A stretch of 14,974 nucleotides of DNA from Flammeovirgaceae bacterium UBA4659 (GCA_002405445.1 DHLV01000257.1:3655-18628), one strand, 5' to 3'. Numbered from the stretch's first letter, positions 1-8,791 are shown. The notes: generated by a model not told the origin, from the sequence alone. A program made the numbers and translations.

Positions 1-12
1 GGGGAAAAATAA

Positions 13-1146
13 GTTTCGGCATTTCCTGAAGAAGAACGCTACCTGCTTGCACTGGCTGACTTGCTGGCACAAAATAGCCAGCGTGATGCCGCCATTTCAC
101 AAATTGAAAAATACTTGGTTGAAAACCCCGAATCGATCAATGCAAAAATGCAATTGGCGGGATTCTACCGAGATAATGGTGACAAGAAAAAATCCGAACT
201 TTTGATCCGCAGCATCTTTGCCGATGCCAACGCACAGGCAGCCGAAAAGGTTGTGATGCTTGGCGCCTTGCAGAGTGATTTGGCCCAGCGAAAACAGGCC
301 AACCAACCTGTTGATGACCTTGAGAAATTTGTTCTGGAACTACTTCATCAACTTGTAACGCAACACCCCGATGACGGAAACGTGCACATGATAGCTGGCG
401 ATGTATACCTGACGATCGGCCAGCCCGAAATCGCCAGAATGGAGTTTTTAAAAGCAGCGCGCATGGGTGTTGCCTCATTTGATGTCTGGCAAAATCTGCT
501 GTATCTGGAAACGGAGATGAATGAGCTAGACAGCGTGATCACGCATGCTGATGCTGCCCTGGAATATTTCCCCAATCAGGCAATGATATTCTACTTCAAA
601 GGCTACGCACACCTGCGCAAGCGGGAGTATGCGTATGCCGTGCAATCTCTCGAGTCTTCAAAAAAACTATCAGGTTCGAATGAGGGCCTCCTGATTGAAT
701 TAAATACCTGGCTCGGTGACGCTTATCAGGCACTAAAACTGTTCGAAAAGTCATCAAAGGCATACGATGAGGTTCTGCTTGCCAACCCCAATAACGACAT
801 CGTGCTGAACAACTACAGCTACTACCTCGCACTACGGATGGAAGACCTTGAGAAAGCAGAGAAGATGTCTTCACAACTTGTGAAAGCGCACCCCTCTAAC
901 GCGGCATACCTGGATACGCACGCATGGGTTTTGTATGCCCGCGAAAAATACAGGGAGGCCAGAAAGTACATCGAAAAGGCGATACAAACCGGAGCTCCAT
1001 CCGCTACTCATTACGAACATTATGGTGATATACTGTACAAGCTGGGTGACACAGACGAGGCTGTAGTACAGTGGAAGAAAGCTAAAACACTCGATCATAG
1101 AAATGAGTTGATCGAAAAAAAGATTGTCAACCGAAAAATATTGTAA
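13..1146 (+). CDS. TPR-repeat protein, 5' end incomplete or frameshifted
   Basis: This is a tetratricopeptide-repeat protein made of helical repeats that serve as a protein-protein scaffold. No catalytic domain is visible. Several TPR-like units can be recognised, for example the stretches around YPKGY-type positions (FYFKGYAHLRKREYAYAVQSL), AYDEVLLANPNN and LDTHAWVLYAREKYREARKYI. The reading frame is good protein from base 13 (VSAFPEEERYLLALADLLAQ), well upstream of the TTG at 61, so the true start lies before the window. A TAA at 10-12 closes the frame, while frame 2 is open just before it; one extra T in the TTT at 14-16 would join them. This may be an edge sequencing error or a real frameshift. 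The stop codon is one base before the GTG start of the DUF4292-type lipoprotein gene, so the three genes 13-3131 look like one operon. In Bacteroidota this TPR / DUF4292 / EnvC order is recurrent, which suggests a cell-envelope role (inference). Confidence 0.85.
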   Translation, partial: VSAFPEEERYLLALADLLAQNSQRDAAISQIEKYLVENPESINAKMQLAGFYRDNGDKKKSELLIRSIFADANAQAAEKVVMLGALQSDLAQRKQANQPVDDLEKFVLELLHQLVTQHPDDGNVHMIAGDVYLTIGQPEIARMEFLKAARMGVASFDVWQNLLYLETEMNELDSVITHADAALEYFPNQAMIFYFKGYAHLRKREYAYAVQSLESSKKLSGSNEGLLIELNTWLGDAYQALKLFEKSSKAYDEVLLANPNNDIVLNNYSYYLALRMEDLEKAEKMSSQLVKAHPSNAAYLDTHAWVLYAREKYREARKYIEKAIQTGAPSATHYEHYGDILYKLGDTDEAVVQWKKAKTLDHRNELIEKKIVNRKIL

Positions 1147-1147
1147 C

Positions 1148-1906
1148 GTGTACGTCTCTTTTAAATTGAAATTTCCTGCGGCCCTACTGCTTTTATCATT
1201 CATCGTTTTGGCGTGTAGTAAAAGAATCATTCCCGTGGCGCCCCCCGCAGCCAGCATCGATATTCAGGAAATCGACTTTGAATACCTGCATGGCAAAGCC
1301 AGGCTGTCTTACCGCGATAACACAAAAGAACGCGAAGTAAAGGCAAACATCCGCATTAGAAAGGACAGTGTTATCTGGATGACTTTTTCTGTGATTGGCG
1401 TGCAAGGCGGCAAGGCTCTCATCAACAAAGATTCAATCACCATTGTGAGCACCGTTGACAAAGAATACTATGTTTTTAACTATGTGGAACTATCAAAACG
1501 TTTCAACTTTAAGATTGATTATTTTGTCATTCAAAATGCCATGCTCGGAAATCTTGTGATGGCGAAAGGCCCTGACAACAACATAACAAGCGATGATACC
1601 TACAATCGACTCAATCAACAGCAGGGCTCCGTATCGATCAAAAATCAAATCAATAAAACCACCAAAAAGCTGGAGCAGGTTGAGCTGAATGAATCGGCAA
1701 CCGGCAACTCGTTAAAAATAGACTATGCAGATTTTCAACCGGTGGGCGATAAACTGTTTCCTTACAAAAGTGTAATCGATATTTTGTATAAAAGTGTGAA
1801 GGGGCTGGTCAACAATACCATTGTGATTGAATACACCAAAGCCGAGGTGGGCGATAAACAACTGAGATTCCCATTTAAGATACCGCATCGCTATGACCGC
1901 AGGTAA
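1148..1906 (+). CDS. DUF4292-type envelope lipoprotein
   Basis: This is a predicted lipoprotein of about 252 residues. From the GTG at 1148 the N-terminus is a short basic stretch (YVSFKLKF), a hydrophobic run (PAALLLLSFIVLA) and a lipobox cysteine at residue 23, followed by SKR, as expected for a signal peptidase II substrate. The frame is also open to a TTG at 1124, but that start overlaps the TPR gene and would lengthen the n-region. I prefer 1148, one base after the upstream stop. The rest looks like a beta-rich domain (for example VKANIRIRKDSVIWMTFSVI and GKALINKDSITIVSTVDKEY), matching my memory of the DUF4292 family of Bacteroidota, which resembles the LolB/LolA fold. The biochemical role is not established. 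The gene overlaps the start of the EnvC-like gene by 14 bases, so the two are probably translationally coupled. The family call rests on pattern and context. Confidence 0.82.
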   Translation: MYVSFKLKFPAALLLLSFIVLACSKRIIPVAPPAASIDIQEIDFEYLHGKARLSYRDNTKEREVKANIRIRKDSVIWMTFSVIGVQGGKALINKDSITIVSTVDKEYYVFNYVELSKRFNFKIDYFVIQNAMLGNLVMAKGPDNNITSDDTYNRLNQQQGSVSIKNQINKTTKKLEQVELNESATGNSLKIDYADFQPVGDKLFPYKSVIDILYKSVKGLVNNTIVIEYTKAEVGDKQLRFPFKIPHRYDRR

Positions 1907-3131
1907 GCTTCTCGTATTGCTGAGCGTTACCTTCATTTCGTTTTCGTGTTGGTCGCAAAAATCTAAATCGCAACTCCAGCGCGAAAAGCAGCAGAATCTT
2001 GAAAAGATTAAGGAGACAGAAAAAATCCTGACGGAAACTGCCACTGAAAAGAAGAATTCCATTGGCGAGCTACGCGCATTGAATAAGCGCATCGAACAGC
2101 AAGAGACGTTGATGAGCGGTATTTCTGCAGAAATAGGCCTGCTTGATCTGGACATTGAGGAAAATAATCAGATCATCCATTCCCTTGAACGAGACATGGA
2201 AAAACTCAAAGAGGAGTATGCTGCGATGGTGTTCTCTGCACAGAAAGCAAGTGGGAAGATTGATAAGTTGACATTTTTATTTTCTGCTTCTTCATTTGAT
2301 CAACTAATCATGCGGCTAAAATATATGGAGCAATATGGAAGAGCGCGAAAGGAGCAAGGTGAAGCCATCGCACGGGTGCAGGTTGTACTTGCTGAACAGG
2401 TCCGCGAAAGCGAAAGAATAAGATCTGAAAAGCAAGCACTGCTCAATGAAGAAAAACAGGAAAGCGACCAATTGTCGGGCTTGAAAAAGAAAAAGAATAC
2501 GCTGGTAAAATCACTCGAAAAAGAAGAAAAACGCTTGAGGCGGGAGCTCGCTGAAACCAAGAGAGCAGTGGCCGAACTGGATAATATGATTGCCAAATTG
2601 ATCAAAGAAGAAATGGAGCGTGCCGCAGCTGAGGCCAGGCGTTTACGCGAATTGAAAGCTAAGGCCAACAAAAAGGCTGAAGAAGTAAAAGAAGAGGAGG
2701 ATGCTGTTGCCAATATCGCATTGTCGGCAAGTTTCGAAGAGAACAGGAAGAAATTTCCGTGGCCTACCAGTGGCTTTGTGTCGCAGCGGTTCGGCAAACA
2801 AATGCACCCCGTTTTAAAAGGTATTGAAATCCAGAACAACGGTATCAACATCCAAACCAAACAAAGCGAAACTGTGAAGACGATTTTCTCCGGAGAGGTG
2901 AAAAGCGTATCATTTTTTGCCGGTATTGGCACTGCGGTGATTGTTGGCCATGGCGAATTTTTTACAGTATATGCCGGCCTAAAAGACATTACAGTGAAAA
3001 TAGGACAAAAGGTGAGCACAAACACTGAGATTGGAAAAGTAATTGCTACCGGTGAGGGCATTTCAGAGTTACGGTTTCAGATTTTCAAAAATACCACCCC
3101 ACTCGATCCGCAATTGTGGCTAAAAAATTAA
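1893..3131 (+). CDS. EnvC-like murein hydrolase activator (degenerate M23/LytM)
   Basis: This 412-residue periplasmic protein is organised like EnvC: a signal peptide (KLLVLLSVTFISFSCWSQ; a lipoprotein with Cys19 is possible), a long charged coiled coil of roughly residues 25-270, and a C-terminal LytM/M23 domain of about 290-412 beginning FPWPTSGFVSQRFGKQMHP. In active M23 peptidases zinc is held by HxxxD and HxH motifs. Here HxGxD is replaced by NNGIN, the usual YAH is YAG, and the final LHF is LRF. The domain therefore should not bind catalytic zinc. This is also true of E. coli EnvC, which activates the amidases AmiA/AmiB during daughter-cell separation. I infer that this protein regulates an N-acetylmuramoyl-alanine amidase rather than cutting peptidoglycan itself. 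It is the last gene of the operon. No amidase or FtsEX gene is present in the window. Confidence 0.9.
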   Translation: MTAGKLLVLLSVTFISFSCWSQKSKSQLQREKQQNLEKIKETEKILTETATEKKNSIGELRALNKRIEQQETLMSGISAEIGLLDLDIEENNQIIHSLERDMEKLKEEYAAMVFSAQKASGKIDKLTFLFSASSFDQLIMRLKYMEQYGRARKEQGEAIARVQVVLAEQVRESERIRSEKQALLNEEKQESDQLSGLKKKKNTLVKSLEKEEKRLRRELAETKRAVAELDNMIAKLIKEEMERAAAEARRLRELKAKANKKAEEVKEEEDAVANIALSASFEENRKKFPWPTSGFVSQRFGKQMHPVLKGIEIQNNGINIQTKQSETVKTIFSGEVKSVSFFAGIGTAVIVGHGEFFTVYAGLKDITVKIGQKVSTNTEIGKVIATGEGISELRFQIFKNTTPLDPQLWLKN

Positions 3132-3178
3132 CATGCGGCAATTGCTATTCTTTGTCATTGTGAATACGGAAAAATTAA

Positions 3179-3205
3179 AGAGGCTGCCCTTTTGAGACAG
3201 CCTCT
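3179..3205 (-). terminator. Probable intrinsic terminator of clpB
   Basis: A perfect 8-bp stem (AGAGGCTG / CAGCCTCT) has an 11-nt loop. On the minus strand the right arm runs into a T-rich tract (CTCTTTAATTTTT), the form of an intrinsic terminator about 100 nt after the clpB stop. There is no U-tract on the plus strand, so it fits clpB better than the EnvC-like gene, although the two genes converge here. Confidence 0.65.
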
Positions 3206-3215
3206 CTCCCCAAAA

Positions 3216-3237
3216 CATCCCGCGCGATTGCGGGATG
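3216..3237. repeat. Second inverted repeat in the envC/clpB convergent gap
   Basis: A perfect 8-bp GC-rich stem (CATCCCGC / GCGGGATG) encloses the 6-nt loop GCGATT. No T-run follows on either strand, so it is a strong hairpin without the classic terminator tail. It lies between the 3' ends of two convergent operons and may protect transcript ends or help stop transcription. The remainder of the 172-base gap (3132-3303) shows no gene. Confidence 0.5.
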
Positions 3238-3303
3238 AACCCCACAGAAAATCAATATCGGCAAAACCGCAAAAATCCATCGATCATAACCCGATCATCA
3301 CGC

Positions 3304-5922
3304 TCAACCTATAATTTCGGCATTAGCAGCATTTACAAATTCAAACTCTACTTCATTTTTAAGGTCAACGTAAATGACCGAGTCTTGGCTCACTTTTCCT
3401 GACAAAATCTGTTTAGATAGCTCGTTCAAAATCTCTCGTTGCATCACGCGCTTCAATGGTCGAGCACCAAATTGCGGGTCAAACCCTAACTTGGCCAGTC
3501 TATCCAGTGCATCCTGAGAAATCTCAAGCTTGACACCGCTTTCCAATAAACGATGTTGAATACCCTTAAATTGTATTTCCGTAATCTTTCGAACATCGGC
3601 TTTGCTTAGCGGGCGGAACATGATGATTTCATCAATACGATTAATGAACTCGGGCCGCACTGATTTCTTCAAAATATCCAGCACTTGTTCTTTGGTTGTC
3701 TCCAGCACCTCAAAGTAATTGGCATCGGTGATGCGCTCGAAATTCTCTTGAATAACAGAAGAGCCGATGTTGGTGGTCATTATAATGATCGTATTTTTGA
3801 AATTTGCCACGCGGCCTTTGTTATCCGTCAATCGACCGTCATCCAATACTTGCAACAAGATGTTGAATACATCCGGGTGTGCCTTTTCGATTTCGTCCAA
3901 TAAAACTACCGAGTAGGGTTTTCTTCTGACTGCTTCTGTCAATTGCCCGCCTTCGTCATAACCGACATACCCGGGTGGGGCTCCAATCAATCTGCTTACG
4001 CTGTGGCGCTCCTGGTATTCACTCATGTCAATGCGCACCATGGCATTATCATCATTGAATAAGTACTCGGCCAATGCTTTTGACAATTCCGTTTTTCCTA
4101 CACCTGTTGTTCCCATAAATATGAAGGAGCCAACAGGCCTCTTGGGGTCTTGTAACCCGGCCCTGCTTCTGCGCACAGCATCGCTCAACGCACGGATAGC
4201 CTCCTCTTGGCCGGCTACGCGTTTGCCCAACTCCTTCTCAAGTGTCAGCAGCTTTTCGCGCTCACTTTGCAGCATTTTTGAAACCGGTATCCCGGTCCAC
4301 TTCGCCACTACTTCGGCAATGTCTTCGCTGTCCACCTCCTCTTTCAGCAGCGAGGCTTCTTGTTGCATTTCCTTGATCTTTAGTTCCAATGCCTTGATGC
4401 GCTTCTCAGCCTCTGTCATCTTTCCGTATCGAATTTCAGCCACCCTGCCATAGTCACCCGCTTTTTCAGCTTGTTCGGCTTCAAATCTCAACTTTTCCAT
4501 AGCCTCTTTTTCAAAGCGAATTCCTTGCACCACTTCCTTCTCGCTCTCCCATTTTGCCTTTAGTGAATTGCGGGCCTCTGAGAGTTCGGCAATATCTTTA
4601 CTCAAAACGGCTTCTTTGTCTTTATCCTTTTCCCTGCGGATTGCCTCTCGCTCTATTTCCAGTTGCATGATCTTGCGGTTGAGTTCGTCCAGCTCTTCGG
4701 GTAAAGAATCCATTTCCAGTCTGAGTTTTGAGGCAGCTTCATCCATCAAATCAATGGCTTTGTCTGGAAGAAACCGATCGGAAATATATCGGCTTGATAG
4801 CTCGACAGACGAAATCACCGCATCGTCTTTGATGCGTACACCATGGTGCAATTCGTATTTGTCTTTGATTCCGCGCAGTATTGAGATAGAATCCTCCACT
4901 GATGGCTCATCAACCATTACCGCCTGAAATCTGCGCTCAAGAGCCTTATCTTTCTCAATGTACTTTTGATACTCTTTGAGTGTTGTTGCTCCGATTGCGT
5001 GCAGCTCACCACGCGCCAGCGCGGGCTTTAGCAAATTGGCTGCATCCATTGCGCCTTCGCCTCCTCCGCCTGCCCCAATCAATGTGTGTATTTCATCGAT
5101 GAATAGGATGATCTCTCCGTTCGAGTCAGTGACTTCTTTGATCACCGATTTCAGCCTCTCTTCAAATTCACCTTTATACTTGGCACCCGCTACCAGCAAG
5201 CCCATGTCCAGCGAAATCAAGATCTTGCTTTTCAAGTTTTCAGGCACATCTCCATTTACAATACGCTGCGCCATCCCTTCCACAATCGCAGTTTTGCCCA
5301 CACCCGGTTCGCCTAATAGTATCGGGTTGTTTTTGGTTCTGCGCGAAAGGATTTGCAGTACCCGCCTGATCTCTTCATCACGGCCAATGACGGGATCAAT
5401 TTTTCCTTGCTTGGCCAGATCATTCAGATTTTTGGAATAACGCTCCAATGATTTGTATTTAGCCTCTGCATTTTGATCCTTTACAGTGCTGCCCCCGCGT
5501 AATTCTTTAATTGCCTTCACCAACGCACTCCGGTCGAAGCCGGCATCTTTCATCAAAGTACCCACTTTGTCTTTTGTTGCCAATAGCGCCAGTAACAGAT
5601 GCTCAATGGCAACAAACTCATCTTTGAATTCGCGCAACTCTTTTTCTGCCTGCTGCAACAACCCGTTGGTGGTTTGAGAAAGATATGCCTGTTGACCTGT
5701 TACCTTGGGGTAGGAATTTACAATTTCCTCCAACCGACTTTCCAGAACGTTGATGTTAATTCCCAACTTCTTAAAAAGGTAGGATGAAACGTTCTCATCT
5801 GTTTCCAAAATAGCCTTTAACAAGTGCCCGGGCTCAATTGCCTGCTGTTGATTGCCAGAAGCAATCTCAGCCGATTTTTGCAACGCCTCTTGAGACTTTA
5901 TGGTGAATTTATCAAAGTTCAT
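3304..5922 (-). CDS. clpB: ATP-dependent disaggregase ClpB
   Basis: ClpB is the Hsp100 AAA+ disaggregase that threads aggregated proteins through its hexameric pore and works with DnaK/DnaJ/GrpE in the cytoplasm. At 872 residues this is a complete family member. In order it shows the N-terminal Clp repeat domain (about 1-145), NBD1 with Walker A GEPGVGKT (204-211) and Walker B ILFIDE, the propeller-like coiled-coil middle domain (about 400-525, which separates ClpB from ClpA/ClpC), and NBD2 with Walker A GTTGVGKT (604-611) and Walker B VVLLDE (about 672-677). The C-terminal domain includes the FGARPLKR sensor-2 region. There is no IGL/F loop for ClpP binding at the place seen in ClpA/X, consistent with a disaggregase. 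The start is the ATG at 5922. The gene stands alone and diverges from the glycogen synthase gene. I see no recognisable CIRCE or other heat-shock operator in the 122-bp upstream gap. Confidence 0.98.
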   Translation of the reverse strand: MNFDKFTIKSQEALQKSAEIASGNQQQAIEPGHLLKAILETDENVSSYLFKKLGININVLESRLEEIVNSYPKVTGQQAYLSQTTNGLLQQAEKELREFKDEFVAIEHLLLALLATKDKVGTLMKDAGFDRSALVKAIKELRGGSTVKDQNAEAKYKSLERYSKNLNDLAKQGKIDPVIGRDEEIRRVLQILSRRTKNNPILLGEPGVGKTAIVEGMAQRIVNGDVPENLKSKILISLDMGLLVAGAKYKGEFEERLKSVIKEVTDSNGEIILFIDEIHTLIGAGGGGEGAMDAANLLKPALARGELHAIGATTLKEYQKYIEKDKALERRFQAVMVDEPSVEDSISILRGIKDKYELHHGVRIKDDAVISSVELSSRYISDRFLPDKAIDLMDEAASKLRLEMDSLPEELDELNRKIMQLEIEREAIRREKDKDKEAVLSKDIAELSEARNSLKAKWESEKEVVQGIRFEKEAMEKLRFEAEQAEKAGDYGRVAEIRYGKMTEAEKRIKALELKIKEMQQEASLLKEEVDSEDIAEVVAKWTGIPVSKMLQSEREKLLTLEKELGKRVAGQEEAIRALSDAVRRSRAGLQDPKRPVGSFIFMGTTGVGKTELSKALAEYLFNDDNAMVRIDMSEYQERHSVSRLIGAPPGYVGYDEGGQLTEAVRRKPYSVVLLDEIEKAHPDVFNILLQVLDDGRLTDNKGRVANFKNTIIIMTTNIGSSVIQENFERITDANYFEVLETTKEQVLDILKKSVRPEFINRIDEIIMFRPLSKADVRKITEIQFKGIQHRLLESGVKLEISQDALDRLAKLGFDPQFGARPLKRVMQREILNELSKQILSGKVSQDSVIYVDLKNEVEFEFVNAANAEIIG

Positions 5923-5998
5923 GGTTCATTATTTTTCTTGAACATCACAAATTAACAACCAGCAAAATTTCGTTGAGGATTTCAGAAAAATTGGCATT

Positions 5999-6033
5999 AA
6001 ATTGAGGGGCAATCAGGAAGATTGCGCCAATTT
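5999..6033. promoter_or_regulatory. Nested palindrome over the likely glycogen synthase promoter
   Basis: An inner inverted repeat GCAATC-AGGAA-GATTGC (6009-6025) sits inside an outer pair AAATTG (5999-6004) and CAATTT (6028-6033). The outer arms contain a TTG (6002-6004) and, 22 nt later, the Bacteroidota -7-like CCAATTTG (6027-6034), about 10 bases before the ATG at 6045. The inner repeat would therefore lie between the -33 and -7 elements, where a dimeric repressor would block polymerase. The symmetry is directly visible; the promoter and operator roles are inferred. Confidence 0.45.
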
Positions 6034-6044
6034 GACGTCTTGCT

Positions 6045-7889
6045 ATGACAAAAAAATCATCTGGTAAAACACCCATTCGCACAAAGCACGTGCTTGTGGA
6101 AGTCGCTTGGGAAGTCTGCAATCAGGTAGGCGGCATTTACACGGTTATTCGCTCCAAGGCGCCTGCCATCGTAGAAAATCATTTGGGTCATTACTGCATG
6201 GTGGGCCCTTATCTCAACAAAAGCATTCAGGCCGAACTGGAACCAATCGATGATGCTGCCGATGTATTTGGTATAGCTGCTGCCAACTTACGTAAAAAAG
6301 GATATGACGTGGTGTATGCAGTATGGTTGATTACGGGCAAGCCACGGGTTGTATTGCTAAATCCCAATGCAATTGAAGACAAAGCCCTTAACGTGATCAA
6401 GTATTTACTTTGGAAAAATCATCAAATAGCGATAGCCGATAGCAACAAGTTGGTAGACCAAGTTGTGGGCTTTGCCTACCTCACCAAGTTGTTTTTTGAC
6501 GAGTTGGCAAAATTGGTAAAAGACGAACAAATCATCGGACACTTTCATGAGTGGATGGGTGCCTTACCCATTTTGGATATCAAGCGGGAAGGGCAAAACA
6601 TCAAAACCATTTTCACCACACACGCCACACAACTCGGCAGGCATTTGGCGATTAATTCGCCCTTGTTTTATGCACATCTGCCATTTTTTAAGTGGGAAGA
6701 TGAGGCGGGGAAATTCGGTGTGGCTACAGAAGCAGCCATCGAATATGGTTGTGCACAAAGCTGCGATGTAATGACTACCGTAAGTGACGTTACAGCAAGA
6801 GAATGCAAGCATTTGCTTAGGCGAAAGCCTGATGTGATACTGCCCAATGGCTTAAATATTCAGCGTTTTGAAGCATTGCACGAATTCCAAAACCTGCACG
6901 CACGGCACAAAGAACAGATCCATCAGTTTGTGATGGGCCACTTCTTTCATTCGTATTCTTTCAATCTTGATAAGACGATTTACTTCTTCACCTCCGGCCG
7001 ATATGAATTCAAGAATAAGGGTTTTGACTTAACATTGGAGGCTTTGGTGCATTTGAACGACCAATTGAAACGCGAGCGATCTGAATACACGGTCATGATG
7101 TTTTTTGTGACCAAGCGCGAATACTACAGCATCAAGCCTGAGGTCTTGCAGTCGCGGGCGGTGATGGAGGAAATCAGACAAACCTGTGAGGCCATTGAAC
7201 GCCAACTTGGGAAGCGGCTGTTTTTTGAAAGTACCATGAGGCAGGACGACCATCGTCTGCCCAATCTCAACGAATTTGTGGATGAGTACTGGAAACTTCG
7301 GTATCGAAGAACACTGCAGTCATGGAAAGGTGGCAACAAACTGCCGCTGCCTGTCACGCACAAATTAGTGAACGAAGAGCAAGATGAGATCATTCAGTTT
7401 CTCGTGCGCAGAAATTTATTGAACCGACCTGAAGATAAAGTAAAGGTGGTGTACCACCCCGACTTTATCAATGCCACCAACCCGCTTTTTGGGATGGATT
7501 ATAGTCAATTTGTTCGCGGGTGTCACTTGGGTATTTTCCCAAGTTACTACGAACCTTGGGGCTACACACCTTTAGAGTGCATGGCAAGTGGCGTACCCGC
7601 TGTGACAAGCGACCTAAGTGGTTTTGGCGATTACTTGCTGCGCAACATGCCTGACCATGAAAAGGGCGGTATGTTTGTTGTAGAGCGTGGTAAGCGAACC
7701 TTCGACTGGAGCGCCAAACAGTTGGCTGCATTTCTGCACAAGTTTCTCATGCAAGAAAGACGTGAGCGCATCCAGCAACGAAACAAAGTCGAGAACTATT
7801 CTGCTGCTTTTGATTGGGAGACACTGATCAAGTACTATGAAGAAGCGTACCATCTGGCATTGACTGGCACCACAGCAGCTAAAGCTTAA
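6045..7889 (+). CDS. Glycogen synthase, GT3 (eukaryote-like) family
   Basis: This 614-residue glycosyltransferase extends alpha-1,4-glucan from a nucleotide-sugar donor. It belongs to the GT3 family of yeast and animal glycogen synthases, not the bacterial GT5 GlgA family. Diagnostic segments are VAWEVCNQVGGIYTVIRSKA near residues 20-39, GHFHEWMG (165-172), TSGRYEFKNKGFD (316-328), and the C-terminal acceptor/nucleotide motif FPSYYEPWGYTPLE (498-511) followed by SGVPAVTSDLSGFGDYL. GT3 enzymes usually use UDP-glucose (known for eukaryotic members; inferred here). The tail has ERRERIQQRN (571-580), resembling part of the arginine-rich regulatory helix that binds glucose-6-phosphate in yeast, but the later arginines are missing. 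It also lacks the long phosphorylated tails of animal enzymes. No branching enzyme or phosphorylase lies nearby. The gene converges on the ada-like gene with a 20-bp gap. Confidence 0.93.
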   Translation: MTKKSSGKTPIRTKHVLVEVAWEVCNQVGGIYTVIRSKAPAIVENHLGHYCMVGPYLNKSIQAELEPIDDAADVFGIAAANLRKKGYDVVYAVWLITGKPRVVLLNPNAIEDKALNVIKYLLWKNHQIAIADSNKLVDQVVGFAYLTKLFFDELAKLVKDEQIIGHFHEWMGALPILDIKREGQNIKTIFTTHATQLGRHLAINSPLFYAHLPFFKWEDEAGKFGVATEAAIEYGCAQSCDVMTTVSDVTARECKHLLRRKPDVILPNGLNIQRFEALHEFQNLHARHKEQIHQFVMGHFFHSYSFNLDKTIYFFTSGRYEFKNKGFDLTLEALVHLNDQLKRERSEYTVMMFFVTKREYYSIKPEVLQSRAVMEEIRQTCEAIERQLGKRLFFESTMRQDDHRLPNLNEFVDEYWKLRYRRTLQSWKGGNKLPLPVTHKLVNEEQDEIIQFLVRRNLLNRPEDKVKVVYHPDFINATNPLFGMDYSQFVRGCHLGIFPSYYEPWGYTPLECMASGVPAVTSDLSGFGDYLLRNMPDHEKGGMFVVERGKRTFDWSAKQLAAFLHKFLMQERRERIQQRNKVENYSAAFDWETLIKYYEEAYHLALTGTTAAKA

Positions 7890-7909
7890 GACAAAGGTCC
7901 TTCAAGCTG

Positions 7910-8758
7910 CTATCCGGCTTTCGCCATCTCCCAGCCAATAATGCTCTTCTTTCTAGATGATTGCCACCTATAATCACCCAGTACCCCATCTTTTCGAATA
8001 ACACGATGGCACGGAATCAAATAAGCCACGTGGTTTGCTCCTACCGCTGAGCCCACTGCCTGCATGGCCTTCGGGTTGTTAATTTGCTCAGCAATATCCT
8101 GGTACGTTGTTACAGTGCCCAACGGCAATTTTAGCAACGCCTGCCAAACCTTCACCTGAAAATTGGTTCCTTTCACCAACAAATGTAGCTTTTGATTTTT
8201 CTCGGGATGCGAAGAAAATATTTTTTGAATGAACGAAAACGTCAATACCTGATTTTGATGAAAGATTGAATTGTGCCAATGTTGTTTCATTTGATCGACT
8301 TCCACGCTTGGTTCGTCACCAATTGGCACAAACGACAACCAACAGATGCCACGCTCGGTAACGCCAATCACAGCATTACCAAACGGAGTCTCGTGCAAAC
8401 CATATTCTATGCGCAAACCGCCACCGCTCTCTTTGTACTCTTGGGGCGTTACAGCTTCCAAAGTTGTGAACAAATCATACACCCTCGATTGGCTTGAAAG
8501 CCCTGCTGCTTCGGCTGCCTGAACCAAGTTTCTTGACTCATACAATTTTTCCTTTAGATAACCCACCGTGAGGAATTGCAAAAATCGCTTGGGACTAATG
8601 CCGGCCCACTCCGTAAACAATCGTTGAAAATGAAATGGCGAAAGGTGTACTTTCTCGGCCACCGCATCCAAATCAGGCTGCAACTTAAAATTCTCTTCTA
8701 AGTAGCCAATAGCTTTCGCAATACGCTCGTAGTTTAAATCAGTGCTCATCGTTTCCAT
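7910..8758 (-). CDS. AraC-type regulator fused to O6-methylguanine-DNA methyltransferase (Ada lacking its N-domain)
   Basis: This two-domain protein matches the middle and C-terminal parts of Ada. An AraC-type helix-turn-helix region (about residues 10-110 from the ATG at 8758; LDAVAEKVHLSPFHFQRLF and YDLFTTLEAVTPQEYK) is followed by a suicide methyltransferase with the acceptor-cysteine motif PCHRV (Cys250) and the upstream segment GTVTTYQDIAE. It removes methyl groups from O6-methylguanine and probably activates repair genes. The N-terminal metal-binding sensor of Ada is absent and is encoded separately at 9842-10093. The frame is open to an ATG at 8806, but that codon lies upstream of the proposed -7 element (8792-8799) and adds a non-domain peptide. 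I therefore chose the ATG at 8758; the ATG at 8749 is also possible. The active-site motifs are certain, whereas the regulatory targets are inferred from the shared operator. Confidence 0.93.
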   Translation of the reverse strand: METMSTDLNYERIAKAIGYLEENFKLQPDLDAVAEKVHLSPFHFQRLFTEWAGISPKRFLQFLTVGYLKEKLYESRNLVQAAEAAGLSSQSRVYDLFTTLEAVTPQEYKESGGGLRIEYGLHETPFGNAVIGVTERGICWLSFVPIGDEPSVEVDQMKQHWHNSIFHQNQVLTFSFIQKIFSSHPEKNQKLHLLVKGTNFQVKVWQALLKLPLGTVTTYQDIAEQINNPKAMQAVGSAVGANHVAYLIPCHRVIRKDGVLGDYRWQSSRKKSIIGWEMAKAG

Positions 8759-8791
8759 GCAAATGTAAATTTTTGTGTTGTAATGATGAGT

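Noticed and set aside
871..1257. Minus-strand open frame (128 codons) across the TPR/DUF4292 junction
   Set aside because: It lies entirely antisense to two well-supported genes and has no plausible domain or promoter.
2300..3061. Long antisense open frame (253 codons) opposite the EnvC-like gene
   Set aside because: It is very rich in Ser and Phe/Lys because it mirrors the Glu/Lys-rich coiled-coil codons. It shows no domain and the plus strand is clearly coding.
4025..5440. Several plus-strand open frames of 119-154 codons opposite clpB
   Set aside because: They are Ser-rich, low-complexity mirrors of a highly conserved ClpB sequence, with no recognisable domain.
7883..7908. Imperfect hairpin AGCTTAAG...CTTCAAGCT between the glycogen synthase and ada-like genes
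   Set aside because: The stem is AT-rich and bulged, with no T-run after it. It is too weak to list as a terminator.
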